Source: Desulfosalsimonas propionicica (GTDB taxonomy: Bacteria; Desulfobacterota; Desulfobacteria; Desulfobacterales; Desulfosalsimonadaceae). Taken from it: DNA of 64,000 bases. A program made the translations under genes and the position numbers. How positions within the stretch are numbered: position 1 is the first letter of the stretch; every line of letters begins with the position of its first letter. Shown piece by piece: positions 34,350 to 44,047 of the stretch. Under the pieces are notes generated by a model. That model saw only the letters and a program-made list of their open reading frames with translations, was not told the DNA's origin and ran no database searches. The stretch is taken from positions 248,001-312,000 of the forward strand of contig NZ_JACDUS010000004.1 of NCBI RefSeq assembly GCF_013761005.1, in the 5' to 3' direction.

Positions 34350-35129
34350 ATGTTTTTCACGCGGCACCAGGGCCTGACATATGGCTGTTTTTCAAATCTT
34401 TCCGCCTGTCCGGGGGTGTTTCACGCATTTTTTACACGCCTGGACCACCGGTCACAGACAGTTCCGGCAGAAACGGATTTCAGCACAGAAGACAGCACCC
34501 GTCAAAACCGTACCCGGGCCGCCCGGTGTACGGGGGCCGATGATCTGGTTTTTCTCAGCCAGATCCACGGCACAACAGTATCGGTTATTTCTTCCCCGGC
34601 AGATTTCCATGAAGCCGTGGCAACCCCCCCGAAAGCCGATGCAATCATCTCCGGCCTGGCCGGGGCCGGTCTGAGCGTTCGCACAGCAGACTGCCAGGCC
34701 GTTTTGCTCCATGATCCGGTTCGCCGCGCGGCAGCCGCCATTCATTCGGGCTGGCGCGGAAGCGTTGCCGATATTATCGGCCAGTGCATCCAAACCATGA
34801 AGCAAAGGTTCGGCACAGACCCCGCAGATCTGGTCGCCGGCATCGGCCCGTCGCTGGGTCCGTGCTGCGCGGAATTTGTCCACTATGAAACCGAAATTCC
34901 GGAAAAATTCTGGAAATACAAGGATGATCAGCACCGATTTGATTTCTGGCAGATCAGCACGGATCAGCTCCGTGCCGCGGGGGTCCGGGAATCACAAATT
35001 GAGCTTTCCCATATCTGCACCCGATGCAATCCCCGCCTGTTTTTCTCTTTTCGGGGGGAAAAAGCAACCAGGCGCATGGCTGCGGTCATTGGTCTGAAAA
35101 AAGAAGAAAACAGGACGCAATATGAGTGA
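34350..35129 (+). CDS. pgeF: Purine nucleoside phosphorylase / laccase-domain protein (YfiH, PgeF)
   Basis: 259 residues of the COG1496 family: FHAFFTRLDHRS, LSQIHGTTV, the zinc-site motif RTADCQAVLLHDP, IHSGWRGSVADI and LSHICTRCNPRLFFSFRGEK. Family members bind zinc through His/Cys and act as nucleoside phosphorylases or remove mis-added L-Ser from UDP-MurNAc. It overlaps pyrK by 8 bp. Confidence 0.93.
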   Translation: MFFTRHQGLTYGCFSNLSACPGVFHAFFTRLDHRSQTVPAETDFSTEDSTRQNRTRAARCTGADDLVFLSQIHGTTVSVISSPADFHEAVATPPKADAIISGLAGAGLSVRTADCQAVLLHDPVRRAAAAIHSGWRGSVADIIGQCIQTMKQRFGTDPADLVAGIGPSLGPCCAEFVHYETEIPEKFWKYKDDQHRFDFWQISTDQLRAAGVRESQIELSHICTRCNPRLFFSFRGEKATRRMAAVIGLKKEENRTQYE

Positions 35130-35940
35130 AAATACCGGCGGACGGGTGGCGCAGGAAACCATTGAACTAACGGAGAACAAAAGGATTTCAGATGGCTATT
35201 TCCGGCTGCGGGCCAGATGCGGTGCCCATTACGCCAGTGCCGGAGCCGGACAGTTTGTCACCCTCAGACTTTTGGACCAAACAGAGCCGCTTTTGCGGCG
35301 GCCCTTTTCCATCCATCAGGTCAGCATCGGCTCAAACGGGATCCCGGAAATCGAGATTCTTTACCGGGTGGTGGGAGGATTTACGTCAAAACTGAGCCGG
35401 CAGCCCGCTGGCAGCCGCCTGGATCTTCTGGGTCCGCTCGGCCATGGGTTTACCGTGTCTGCTCACACCAGGCCCGCAGCTGTTGTGGGCGGCGGCATCG
35501 GTGTGGCCCCGCTCGTTTTTCTGGTATGGCAATTAAAACTGGCAGGAATGGATCCGGATCTGATCACCGTGTTTTTGGGCGGACAAAGCAAAAGCGATAT
35601 TTTGTGCAAAGACCGGTTTGAACACATGGGGGTGTGGACAAAAACCGCCACGGAGGACGGCAGCCTGGATTTCCACGGGCTGGTCACCACACCCCTGGAA
35701 ACCTGGCTCAAAACCGCCGCTCCGGCCATGATCTATGCATGCGGGCCCCACGGAATGCTTATGGCTGTTGGAAAAATCGCCCGGTCGGCCAACATCGCCT
35801 GCGAGCTTTCCATTGAAACCCTTATGGCCTGCGGCCTGGGGGTTTGCATGGGCTGTGCAATCCAAACCAGCGAAAACAGTGAAGGCTACCAGCATGTATG
35901 CAAGCACGGCCCTGTTTTTGAAGCTGCGGCCCTGACCTAA
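35122..35940 (+). CDS. pyrK: Dihydroorotate dehydrogenase electron-transfer subunit
   Basis: 272 residues: FAD-binding barrel (GQFVTLRL, LLRRPFSIHQV), NAD-binding domain (AAVVGGGIGVAPLVFL, YACGPHGML) and the [2Fe-2S] motif with C237, C242, C245 and C260. In PyrDB-PyrK the subunit carries electrons from PyrD to NAD. No pyrD follows here: the next gene is a convergent DUF1330 protein sharing the stop region. It may pair with a distant PyrD or another partner. Confidence 0.9.
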   Translation: MSENTGGRVAQETIELTENKRISDGYFRLRARCGAHYASAGAGQFVTLRLLDQTEPLLRRPFSIHQVSIGSNGIPEIEILYRVVGGFTSKLSRQPAGSRLDLLGPLGHGFTVSAHTRPAAVVGGGIGVAPLVFLVWQLKLAGMDPDLITVFLGGQSKSDILCKDRFEHMGVWTKTATEDGSLDFHGLVTTPLETWLKTAAPAMIYACGPHGMLMAVGKIARSANIACELSIETLMACGLGVCMGCAIQTSENSEGYQHVCKHGPVFEAAALT

Positions 35941-36305
35941 CCCATCCAGCGCGGCCGGGTCACGTAAAGCCGGGAGTCGATCAGTCCCTCGGTTCTGTAC
36001 TTGGTCGCCTCCAGGTATTCCGGGTCCGTGACCATCTGGACGAATGCCGAGCGCGACGGATACTGCACCAGCAGCACCGCATCCCAGTAATCATCACCGA
36101 TAAAAGTCATCACACCGGTGCCGTAATACAGTACCCGGCCCCCGACTTTTGTAAGAATCGGGTAAATGAGTTGGGAATATTTGTCATACTGCGCTTCTCC
36201 CCCCTCGGGTTTGAAGCGCAGCATGTTGACCATCACCAGTTCCCCGTCATCAGAGACAGCGCTGATATTTTCAAACTGTTCGGCAGTCGGCAGGATCGTT
36301 GGCAC
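35937..36305 (-). CDS. DUF1330 family protein
   Basis: 122 residues starting at GTG 36305, 7 bp after a perfect AGGAGG. DUF1330 dimeric alpha/beta-barrel pattern: LVMVNMLRFKPEGGEAQYDKY, GGRVLYYGTG, WDAVLLVQYPSRSAFVQMV, EYLEATKYRTEGLIDSRLY. Function unknown. Its end overlaps that of pyrK by 3-4 bp. Confidence 0.85.
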   Translation of the reverse strand: MPTILPTAEQFENISAVSDDGELVMVNMLRFKPEGGEAQYDKYSQLIYPILTKVGGRVLYYGTGVMTFIGDDYWDAVLLVQYPSRSAFVQMVTDPEYLEATKYRTEGLIDSRLYVTRPRWMG

Positions 36306-36467
36306 GTAAAGACCTCCTGTAATGAATTTTGACGGACACGCTTGGGCTGTCCTGCCTTTTTAAACACAGCTACCGCACGAAAGTCAAAACAAAACCGCTC
36401 CGATTGCCTCTGATGCATTGCGAAACCGGGGTTTGGGTTATTCTTTTCTTTTCCCTGCCAGGGCCGG

Positions 36468-37922
36468 TTATCCCTGTTTTACGCCTTTGGCAATGCGCTC
36501 GCCAATGTCTTTGTCAATATTTCTCCAGTAATCCAGGGCCCGCTCCAATACCGGCTCTGAAACGCCTTTTTTGAGGTGTCCCACCACATTGGACACCAGG
36601 CGGTCACGCTGGGCATCGTCCATGACCTCGCGCACCAGGGTGCCGGGCTGGATGAAGTCGTCATCATCCTTGCGAAGAGTGTAGGCCGCGCGGATAAAAT
36701 CACCGCTTGCGCTCCACACAGCATCCTCGGGGTAACGTTTGGGATCGGCCTGGGGGCCGCCCTTGGAGTTGGGCGCATATACCGGATCAGAGACATTTTC
36801 AAAGCGCATTCTGCCGCCCTTGCTGTAGCTGTTGACCTGGCTTTTGGGCCGGTTGACCGGAATCTGCTTGTAATTGACGCCCAGGCGCGCCCGATGGGCG
36901 TCCGAATAGGAAGTCAGACGGGCCAGCAGCATTTTGTCCGGACTCGGTCCGATGCCGGGGACAAAGCTGTTGGGTTCAAATGCCGCCTGCTCGATTTCTG
37001 TGTGAAAATCAGACGGGTTCCGGTTCAGTGTCAGGCGCCCCACCTCCTGGAGAGGATAATCGCTGTGCGGCCAGATCTTGGTCAAATCAAACGGGTTGAA
37101 CCGGTAGTTCTCCGCATCCTTAAACGGCATGATCTGCACCTTGAGGGTCCAGCTCGGATGATCGCCACGCTTGATGGCCTCATGCAAATCGCGCCGGTGA
37201 AGATCCGGGTCGGTTCCGGCCATGCGGTCGGCCTCCTCATCTGTGAGAAATTCAATCCCCTGATCGGTTTTAAAATGGTATTTCACCCAGAAACGCTCGC
37301 CTTTGGCGTTGACCCACATGTAGGTGTGGCTCGTGTAGCCGTTCATGTGCCGGTAAGTTTTGGGCACCCCGCGGTCGCTCATCAGGATGGTGACCTGGTG
37401 GGCGGTTTCAGGCGACAGGGTCCAGAAATCCCACTGCATGTCATGATCGCGCAGTCCGGAATCCGCCCGGCGCTTCTGCGAGTGAATGAAATGCTGGAAT
37501 TTCATCGGGTCGCGCACAAAAAAAACCGGGGTGTTGTTGCCCACCATGTCGTAGTTGCCCTCTTCGGTATAAAACTTCAGGGCAAAACCGCGCACATCCC
37601 GCCAGGTGTCAGGACTGCCCGCCTCGCCGGCCACAGTTGAAAACCGGGCCAGCACGTCGGTTTTTGCGCCTGGTTGAAACAACTTCGCCCTGGTGTAGGC
37701 GCTGACGTCCCGGGTGACCTCAAAGTGCCCGAAAGCTCCTGAGCCCTTGGCATGGGGCTGACGGTCCGGAATCATCTCCCGGTTGAAGTTGGCCATCTGC
37801 TCCATGAGATAATGGTCCTGGTGCAGAATCGGCCCGTCCGGGCCGACAGTCAGGGAAAACTCGTCGCTGGCTACTGGGTTGCCGGCATCGTTTGTCGTGG
37901 GTTTGGGATCATTTTTTGCCAT
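36468..37922 (-). CDS. katA: Heme catalase (small-subunit, clade 3-like)
   Basis: 484 residues. Distal His H57 in [20 protein letters not shown]-region and heme-pocket motifs ([36 protein letters not shown]), proximal heme-ligand Tyr in [14 protein letters not shown]. Breaks down hydrogen peroxide. Expected for a sulfate reducer facing oxygen bursts. RBS AAGGAGGTATTGC region upstream of the ATG. Downstream of it on the same strand lies DUF1330, 160 bp away. An unbroken long frame on the opposite strand is a shadow. Confidence 0.94.
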   Translation of the reverse strand: MAKNDPKPTTNDAGNPVASDEFSLTVGPDGPILHQDHYLMEQMANFNREMIPDRQPHAKGSGAFGHFEVTRDVSAYTRAKLFQPGAKTDVLARFSTVAGEAGSPDTWRDVRGFALKFYTEEGNYDMVGNNTPVFFVRDPMKFQHFIHSQKRRADSGLRDHDMQWDFWTLSPETAHQVTILMSDRGVPKTYRHMNGYTSHTYMWVNAKGERFWVKYHFKTDQGIEFLTDEEADRMAGTDPDLHRRDLHEAIKRGDHPSWTLKVQIMPFKDAENYRFNPFDLTKIWPHSDYPLQEVGRLTLNRNPSDFHTEIEQAAFEPNSFVPGIGPSPDKMLLARLTSYSDAHRARLGVNYKQIPVNRPKSQVNSYSKGGRMRFENVSDPVYAPNSKGGPQADPKRYPEDAVWSASGDFIRAAYTLRKDDDDFIQPGTLVREVMDDAQRDRLVSNVVGHLKKGVSEPVLERALDYWRNIDKDIGERIAKGVKQG

Positions 37923-38172
37923 TTTTGCAATACCTCCTTTGCATCATTTGTGCCAATTACCGGATAATATACGGAAATCGCTTTTTTTAAAAAAATGCAT
38001 ATTTACGGCCTGTTCCAACACAGGGCAATATGTTCTATTGCAAAAATAATATTGGCATACACCCAAATGTCAAACCGATTTCCGGATTTTTGCATAGGAT
38101 GAGACCAGCCGGTATTTCATTTTTGCATCATGACCGCACCCGGGTTATGTTTTCCAAAACCGTAACTTTGAA

Positions 38173-38320
38173 GGCACCGTAAAAAGTCTGATTTCAGATG
38201 GTGCCGTAAACAGTTCAAGATCAAGCCTTGCACAATTTCGAAGAATGCAGTGTACTTATCCGTACGTGAAATTCTGAAAAATTGTGCGTAACGCGGATAT
38301 TGGACTTTTACGGCGCCATC
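38173..38320. repeat. Dispersed imperfect inverted repeat, copy C
   Basis: Full copy. The outer segment GGCACC...GGTGCC (38173-38205) forms its own small hairpin around TCTGATTTCAGA. The long inverted repeat runs from GATGGTGCCG at 38197 to CGGCGCCATC ending at 38320. It lies between the divergent catalase and ZIP genes. The rest of 37923-38172 is AT-rich, with a TTTTTTTAAAAAAA palindrome near 37983-37996. Confidence 0.9.
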
Positions 38321-38369
38321 AACTTTACATCCCGCAGCCAACCGACAAGCGCTGAAAGGAAAAAGCTTC

Positions 38370-39182
38370 ATGCCTGCAGATCCCGTCTTGTTCGCATTCG
38401 GACTGACCCTGCTGGCCGGACTGGCCACGGGCGTGGGCAGTGCCCTGGCCTTTTTTACCAAACAGACCAACACCCGGTTTCTGTCCGTGGCTTTAGGATT
38501 TTCCGCCGGGGTGATGATCTATGTCTCCATGATTGAAATCTTTTTCAAGGCCCGGGGATCGCTGGCCGAAATTCTGGGCCAGACAGCCGGCTACCGGATG
38601 ACCACCCTGGCTTTTTTTGCCGGCATTGTGCTCATTGCCGTGATCGATAAACTGGTTCCCTCATTTGAAAACCCCCATGAAATCAGAAACGTGGAGGATC
38701 TCGAGGAAGTGGCGGCCGTGGCCGAAAAAAACGCCCTGCTGCGCATGGGCATGCTTTCGGCCGTGGCCATCGGGATACACAACTTCCCGGAGGGCCTGGC
38801 CACGTTCACCACAGCCCTTCGCGATCCCACCCTGGGGGTGAGCATTGCCGTTGCCATTGCCATCCATAACATCCCCGAGGGCATTGCCGTTTCCGTGCCA
38901 GTCTATTATGCAACAGGAAGCAAGAAAAAGGCTTTTACCCTGTCGTTTCTTTCAGGTTTATCCGAGCCCCTGGGCGCCCTGGTGGGATATCTGATCCTGC
39001 TGCCGTTTTTCAATGACTTGGTCTATGGAATGCTTTTCGCCTCTGTGGCCGGAATCATGGTGTTTATCTCCATTGACGAACTGCTGCCATCAGCGGAAAA
39101 ATACGGGGAGCACCACCTGTCAATCTACGGCCTTATTGTCGGCATGGCGGTGATGGCGGCAAGCCTGATCCTTTTTGCATGA
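38370..39182 (+). CDS. zupT: ZIP family divalent-metal transporter
   Basis: 270 residues with eight predicted membrane helices. The two metal-binding helices carry the family signatures [10 protein letters not shown] and [16 protein letters not shown]. The order and length match ZupT, which imports zinc and other divalent metals. RBS AAAGGAAAAAG before the ATG. It begins 50 bp after repeat copy C. Confidence 0.93.
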   Translation: MPADPVLFAFGLTLLAGLATGVGSALAFFTKQTNTRFLSVALGFSAGVMIYVSMIEIFFKARGSLAEILGQTAGYRMTTLAFFAGIVLIAVIDKLVPSFENPHEIRNVEDLEEVAAVAEKNALLRMGMLSAVAIGIHNFPEGLATFTTALRDPTLGVSIAVAIAIHNIPEGIAVSVPVYYATGSKKKAFTLSFLSGLSEPLGALVGYLILLPFFNDLVYGMLFASVAGIMVFISIDELLPSAEKYGEHHLSIYGLIVGMAVMAASLILFA

Positions 39183-39201
39183 CCGTGGGGACTGCTGCAT
39201 T

Positions 39202-39217
39202 TTAACGTAAACGTTAA
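39202..39217. promoter_or_regulatory. Perfect 16-bp palindrome upstream of the acyl-CoA ligase operon
   Basis: TTAACGTAAACGTTAA: seven-base arms TTAACGT/ACGTTAA around a central AA, 112 bp upstream of the ligase start. Operators with an ACGT-nn-ACGT core are known for regulators of branched-chain amino acid and fatty acid catabolism (LiuR-type MerR and TetR families). The match to those is by pattern only. Confidence 0.55.
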
Positions 39218-39328
39218 TTTACCCTTTATTTTTCTTAAAACATTGTTTATATTTTTATCCATTGCCTGAAACGCAAACCGGTCATCCGAATTGCCACCTT
39301 CAATGCCCATCCAGGAGGTCGACGACTT

Positions 39329-40984
39329 ATGTCATCCATGGAATTTCCCGCTTCCCTGAGCCGCATCGGAGACATCGTAGACGCCAATGCCAAACACCGC
39401 AAAAACCAGACCGCCCTTGCCTACTATGAGTATGGATTTAAAAACAGTTTTTCCGAATTCAGAGACATTTGCCGGCAAGTGGCCAAGGGCCTGATGGCAC
39501 TTGGGGTCAAACGCGGCGATCATATCGCCGTGTGGGCCAACAATTTGCCAGAGTGGGTCTACACCCAGTTTGGCAGCGCCATGGCCGGAGCGGTGCTGGT
39601 CACGGTCAACACAAACTTCCGGGCTTATGAACTTGAATATCTTTTGGAGCAATCCGACAGCACCACCCTGATTCTCTCCCATGGGGTGCGCGAGCCGGAT
39701 GAATACCTGCGGATCCTGCGCCGGGTCTGCCCTGAGGTGGACCATTGCCAGCCCGGCAGGCTTGAAACCCAAAAACTGCCCTTTCTCAAAAATATCGTGC
39801 ACCTGGGCAAGAATCAAATCTCCGGCATGTTTACCTGGTCCCGGATGATAGAGCTGGGCAGCCGCATCCCGGATGCCGAACTCGACCAGCGGGCCCAAAG
39901 CCTGGAACCTGATGAAGTCATCATGATGCAGTACACTTCCGGCACCACCGGTTATCCCAAGGGCGTTATGCTTACCCACCGCAACCTGATCGGCAACGCC
40001 CGGAGCATGGCCGAAATCATGGCCCTGGGTCCCGATGACACCCTGTGCATTCCCGTTCCCTTTTTCCACTGCTTCGGCTGTGTCATCGGCACCATGTGCT
40101 GCACGGTTTCCGGGGCCGCCATGGCACCTGTGACAGGCTTTGATCCAAAACTGGTACTCGAAACCATTGAAGCTTTGAAATGCACGGCATTACACGGTGT
40201 TCCCACCATGTTTATCGCTGAACTCGAAGCCATGGAAAACAGGGAATATGACACGGCTCAGCTGCGCACCGGTGTCATGGCCGGCTCCACCTGCCCGGTG
40301 GAGGTAATGAAAGGGGTGATGGAAAAAATGGGGGCAAAGGAACTGACCATTGTCTACGGCCAGACCGAAAGCTCGCCGGGCATCACCCAGACCCGGCGCG
40401 ATGATTCCCTGAAAGTCTGCACAGAGACCGTCGGCCGGGCCCTGCCCAACGTGGAGGTCAAAATCGCGGACACGGTCACCGGCCAGACCCTGCCGCCAGG
40501 AGAAACCGGGGAACTTTGCAGCAGGGGCTATCACATTATGAAGGGCTATTACAAAATGCCGGATAAAACCAAAGAAGCCATTGACCCGGACGGATGGCTG
40601 CACACCGGAGACCTGGCCAGCATGGACGAACATGGCAACTGCACGATTCAAGGCCGCTTAAAAGACATGATCATCCGCGGCGGGGAAAACATTTATCCCC
40701 GGGAAATCGAGGAATTTCTCTACACCCATCCGGGGGTCCAGGATGTCCAGGTCGTTGGCATCACGGATAAAAAATACGGCGAGGAAGTCGCCGCCTTTAT
40801 CCGGCAGAAAAACGGCAACAGCCTTTCGGCCGAAGAAATCCGAAACTTTTGCAAAGACCGAATCTCCTTTCACAAAATCCCGCGCTATATCTATTTTGTT
40901 GATGAATTTCCCACCACCGCCTCAGGCAAAATCCAGAAGTACAAACTCAGGGAGATGGCCCTGAATCAATCTGCTGATGCGTGA
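39329..40984 (+). CDS. Acyl-CoA synthetase (AMP-forming, FadD-like)
   Basis: 551 residues. Adenylation motifs: P-loop-like YTSGTTGYPKGVMLTHRN (A3), VYGQTESSPGIT (A5), WLHTGDLASMDEHG (A7), GRLKDMIIRGGENIYPREIE (A8) and the C-terminal Lys in TASGKIQKYKLRE (A10). All catalytic motifs are present, so it should activate a carboxylic acid to acyl-CoA. RBS AGGAGG 10 bp from the ATG. First gene of a three-gene operon behind a palindromic operator candidate. Confidence 0.93.
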   Translation: MSSMEFPASLSRIGDIVDANAKHRKNQTALAYYEYGFKNSFSEFRDICRQVAKGLMALGVKRGDHIAVWANNLPEWVYTQFGSAMAGAVLVTVNTNFRAYELEYLLEQSDSTTLILSHGVREPDEYLRILRRVCPEVDHCQPGRLETQKLPFLKNIVHLGKNQISGMFTWSRMIELGSRIPDAELDQRAQSLEPDEVIMMQYTSGTTGYPKGVMLTHRNLIGNARSMAEIMALGPDDTLCIPVPFFHCFGCVIGTMCCTVSGAAMAPVTGFDPKLVLETIEALKCTALHGVPTMFIAELEAMENREYDTAQLRTGVMAGSTCPVEVMKGVMEKMGAKELTIVYGQTESSPGITQTRRDDSLKVCTETVGRALPNVEVKIADTVTGQTLPPGETGELCSRGYHIMKGYYKMPDKTKEAIDPDGWLHTGDLASMDEHGNCTIQGRLKDMIIRGGENIYPREIEEFLYTHPGVQDVQVVGITDKKYGEEVAAFIRQKNGNSLSAEEIRNFCKDRISFHKIPRYIYFVDEFPTTASGKIQKYKLREMALNQSADA

Positions 40985-41040
40985 ACCGCAAATAACCGCA
41001 CCGCTGCCCGTCTTATAAAAAATCAACAAGGAGTCCTTGA

Positions 41041-42687
41041 ATGCAGACAGACCCAAAAGACGAAAAAACCCGATTTGAATCATTAACCCGTAATAACGTG
41101 GAATTTCTGTTAAACCGGTACAACCGCGTCAACCGCTGGGTCATTGCCGACATGACCCGCAGAAGCGCCTATCATCATCCGGACAAAACCGCCCTGATTT
41201 TCCAGGACCGGGAAATGACCTATACGGAACTGGAGGCGGCCTGCAACCAGACCGCCAATGCCCTTCTGGACCTGGGTGTGAAAAAATACGACCGGGTGGC
41301 GATCCTGGCCCACAACACCTTGCATCACGTGCTGACATGGCTGGGCTGCTGCAAGGCCGGGGCCGTGTATCTGGCCGTCAACTACCTGCTGCGCGGCCCG
41401 GATATCCAGTATTGCATCAACCACAGCGAAAGCACGGTTTTTATCGTAGAAGACAGCCTTTATGAACTGGTCAAAGACGTGCTCGCGGAAATGCCCACGG
41501 TCAAAACCCTGATCTGGTCCAACCAGGGCGCAGGACAGAACCCGCCGGATGAAAAATTTCTGGAGTTTGACAACTGGTATCAAAAATACCCGGACACCGA
41601 ACCCGACGCCATCCTGCGCATCGAGGATCCCTGTCAGATGACCTATACCAGCGGCACCGAATCCCGGCCCAAGGGCGTGATCATTAACCATCAGGCCCTG
41701 CTTTCCCAGTACATGGGATGCATTTTTGACGGCGGCTACGAAAGCGCCGACATCAACATCAACGCCCTGCCCATCTACCACTGCGCCCAGCGCGACGTGT
41801 TTTTAAATCCCATATTTTACATCGGCGGCACAAACATCCTGATGGGCCCGGATATCGGCCAGATCCTCAAAAACGTGGAGAAATACAGGGCCACCATGCT
41901 CTTTGCCCCGCCAACGGTCTGGATCGGCATCCTTCGCCACCCGGAGTTTGACAGCCATGACCTGTCAAGTCTGAAAAAACTCTATTACGGCGCCTCCATC
42001 ATGCCGGTGGAAGTACTCCGGGAGCTGCTCGAACGCCTGCCCGGAACAAAAATCTACAACTATTACGGCCAGACCGAACTGGCACCGTATCATACCATTT
42101 TAAAAGCCGAGGACGCCTGGGACAAACTGGGGTCGGCCGGCCGGGCCGGGCTCAACATGGAAACCCGGCTTGAAGCCGACAACGGAGAAATTGTCCATGC
42201 ACCCGGCCGGCCCGGCGAAATCTGCGGCAAAGGTCCCCATGCCATGATGATGTATTTCAAGGACATGGAAAAAACCGATGACGTGATGCGCGGCGGATGG
42301 TTTCACTCCGGTGATCTGGGAGTACTTGATGAAGACGGCTATATTACCGTGGTGGACCGCAAAAAGGACATGGTCAAAACCGGCGGTGAAAACGTGGCCT
42401 CCAGGGAAGTGGAGGAAGCCGTTTACACAGACAGCCGGGTGGAAGAAGTTGCGGTCATCGGCGTGCCCCATCCCAAGTGGGTGGAAGCTGTCGCGGCCGT
42501 AGTGGTTCCCAGACAGGGAGAAAGCATCAGTGAAGAGGAAATTCTGGAAATCTGCCGCCAAAAGCTTGCACCGTTTAAGGTACCCAAAAAAATCATTTTT
42601 GTGGACCAGCTGCCCAAAACACCTACGGGAAAACTATTGAAACGGGGTATGCGGGAAACATACAAAAATGCATTCGGCGCAGACTGA
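41041..42687 (+). CDS. Second AMP-forming acyl-CoA synthetase
   Basis: 548 residues. Motif A3 reads TYTSGTESRPKGVIINHQA, the variant typical of one medium/long-chain ligase subgroup; then YYGQTELAPYHT, WFHSGDLGVLDEDG, DRKKDMVKTGGENVASREVE, and TPTGKLLKRGMRE. Distinct from its neighbour, so the two probably act on different acids. Its 3' end overlaps the lyase start by 20 bp. Confidence 0.93.
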   Translation: MQTDPKDEKTRFESLTRNNVEFLLNRYNRVNRWVIADMTRRSAYHHPDKTALIFQDREMTYTELEAACNQTANALLDLGVKKYDRVAILAHNTLHHVLTWLGCCKAGAVYLAVNYLLRGPDIQYCINHSESTVFIVEDSLYELVKDVLAEMPTVKTLIWSNQGAGQNPPDEKFLEFDNWYQKYPDTEPDAILRIEDPCQMTYTSGTESRPKGVIINHQALLSQYMGCIFDGGYESADININALPIYHCAQRDVFLNPIFYIGGTNILMGPDIGQILKNVEKYRATMLFAPPTVWIGILRHPEFDSHDLSSLKKLYYGASIMPVEVLRELLERLPGTKIYNYYGQTELAPYHTILKAEDAWDKLGSAGRAGLNMETRLEADNGEIVHAPGRPGEICGKGPHAMMMYFKDMEKTDDVMRGGWFHSGDLGVLDEDGYITVVDRKKDMVKTGGENVASREVEEAVYTDSRVEEVAVIGVPHPKWVEAVAAVVVPRQGESISEEEILEICRQKLAPFKVPKKIIFVDQLPKTPTGKLLKRGMRETYKNAFGAD

Positions 42688-43576
42688 CAAGCCGGATGTG
42701 ATCATCCGGGAAGTGGCCTTAAGAGACGGGCTCCAGTCAGAGCCCGGCTTTGTGGCCACCGGAGACAAGCTCCGCCTGATACGGGCCCTGGCCGCGGCCG
42801 GGGTGGTTTTTCTGGAAACCACCTCCTTTGTCAGCCCCAGGGCCATCCCCCAGCTCAAGGACGCCCGGGAATTAATGGCCCGGGTGCCGCGGGATCTGCT
42901 TTGCCACGAAGTCATGGTGCCCAACATCAGGGGTGCCCGGGCAGCCGCAGATGCCGGTGCTGACCGGCTTATTGTGTTTGTTTCCGCATCCGAGACCCAC
43001 AACCGGAAAAACGTGGGCTGCAGCATTGAGCAGTCCATGGCGGATCTCGGGGCCATATCCGGGCTGGCCGCAGGCGGCAACATGGCCGTGGCCGCAGCCA
43101 TTGCCACAGCTTTTGGCTGCCCGTATGAAGGCCGGGTGGACAAATCCGCAGTGCTGGCCATTGCCCGGCGCTTTGTCCATGAGGGAGCAGACCGGATCAC
43201 CCTGGCCGACACAACCGGCATGGCCAATCCCAAGCAGATCACCGAAACAGTGGCCTTTTTCAAAGACCACCTGCCCCACACCCAAATCTGCCTGCATCTG
43301 CACAACAACCGGGGCCTTGCCGCTGCCAATCTCTATGCCGGATATCTTGCCGGCATAGAGATGTTTGACACTTCCCTGGGCGGCATCGGCGGATGTCCCA
43401 ATGTTCCCATGGCAGCGGGCAACCTGGCCACCGAAGACGTGGCCAACATGTTTGAAGCCATGGGTGTACGCACGGGCATGGACATTAACGGGCTCATCAG
43501 GGCCGCCGGCCTCCTGGAAAACATCCTCGGCCGCGCCCTGCCCGGCCAGGTCATGAAAAGCGGCACCTCCGCGTAG
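42668..43576 (+). CDS. Hydroxymethylglutaryl-CoA lyase-like (HMGL/DRE-TIM) enzyme
   Basis: 302 residues of the DRE-TIM family: VALRDGLQSEP (metal-binding D-R-x-x-Q), ETTSFVSPRAIPQLKD, SASETHNRKNVGCSIEQ, CPYEGRVDK, DTTGMANPKQI, CLHLHNNRGLAAAN and the catalytic-loop cysteine motif GIGGCPNVPMAAGNLATED. Cleaves HMG-CoA to acetyl-CoA and acetoacetate in leucine degradation. Co-transcription with two ligases supports a role in branched-chain or hydroxy-acid catabolism. Confidence 0.9.
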   Translation: MHSAQTDKPDVIIREVALRDGLQSEPGFVATGDKLRLIRALAAAGVVFLETTSFVSPRAIPQLKDARELMARVPRDLLCHEVMVPNIRGARAAADAGADRLIVFVSASETHNRKNVGCSIEQSMADLGAISGLAAGGNMAVAAAIATAFGCPYEGRVDKSAVLAIARRFVHEGADRITLADTTGMANPKQITETVAFFKDHLPHTQICLHLHNNRGLAAANLYAGYLAGIEMFDTSLGGIGGCPNVPMAAGNLATEDVANMFEAMGVRTGMDINGLIRAAGLLENILGRALPGQVMKSGTSA

Positions 43577-43710
43577 CCGCCGGGCTGTTGCCTTTCCGCA
43601 AATATCCTGCTAAGGTGATTGCTTACGAATCCTTGCATTGTTGTGTTGATATCCGCGGCCATTGCAAAAGACCGATGATGCCTGCAAACAATTGCAAAGG
43701 AATATAAAAT

Positions 43711-43750
43711 GGATGCTGTCGTAAAAAGTCTGATTTCAGATGGTGCCATC
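43711..43750. repeat. Repeat family, internally deleted remnant (copy D)
   Basis: Contains the outer segment GTAAAAAGTCTGATTTCAGATGGTGCC joined directly to the right-end sequence (GCCATCAA), as if the 110-bp core had been lost by deletion between the repeated GGTGCC/GGCGCC ends. Immediately upstream of a small gene starting at 43770. Confidence 0.75.
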
Positions 43751-43769
43751 AAAATTGCAGGAAAACCAG

Positions 43770-44033
43770 ATGCACATCACCCTGTCAACAGGCCGCATAA
43801 TTGACACTCAGCATGATCTGACCGCCGAGGAGCGCCATATTGTCCAGAAACTTTATGCCTGGGCCGATGCAGTGGGCACTGTCGAGGCGTTTAAAAACAA
43901 AAGAAAACAAGCTTTACAAGCCGGCTGGAACGGTTCCGGACAAGTGATTGAACGCAGTGTGCTGCGCCAGATCATAGATGACCTGGAAAAAAAAGTAAGA
44001 ACAAAACTCCGGCAAAAACCTGGCGTCGGATAA
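43770..44033 (+). CDS. Small conserved hypothetical protein
   Basis: 87 residues, start ATG 7 bp after AGGA. Soluble, helical and charged (GRIIDTQHDLTAEERHIVQK, then LEKKVRTKLRQKPG). No motif I can assign a function to. The upstream 20 bp belong to repeat copy D, so the repeat may carry or interrupt its promoter. Confidence 0.55.
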   Translation: MHITLSTGRIIDTQHDLTAEERHIVQKLYAWADAVGTVEAFKNKRKQALQAGWNGSGQVIERSVLRQIIDDLEKKVRTKLRQKPGVG

Positions 44034-44047
44034 ATGCAAAACCCGTA

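Noticed and set aside
36576-37640. Long plus-strand open frame of 354 codons opposite the catalase gene
   Set aside because: Mirrors a well-supported catalase on the other strand; no recognisable protein.
37982-37997. TTTTTTTAAAAAAA palindrome upstream of catalase as a PerR/Fur box
   Set aside because: It does not match the PerR or Fur consensus and homopolymer runs form palindromes by chance.
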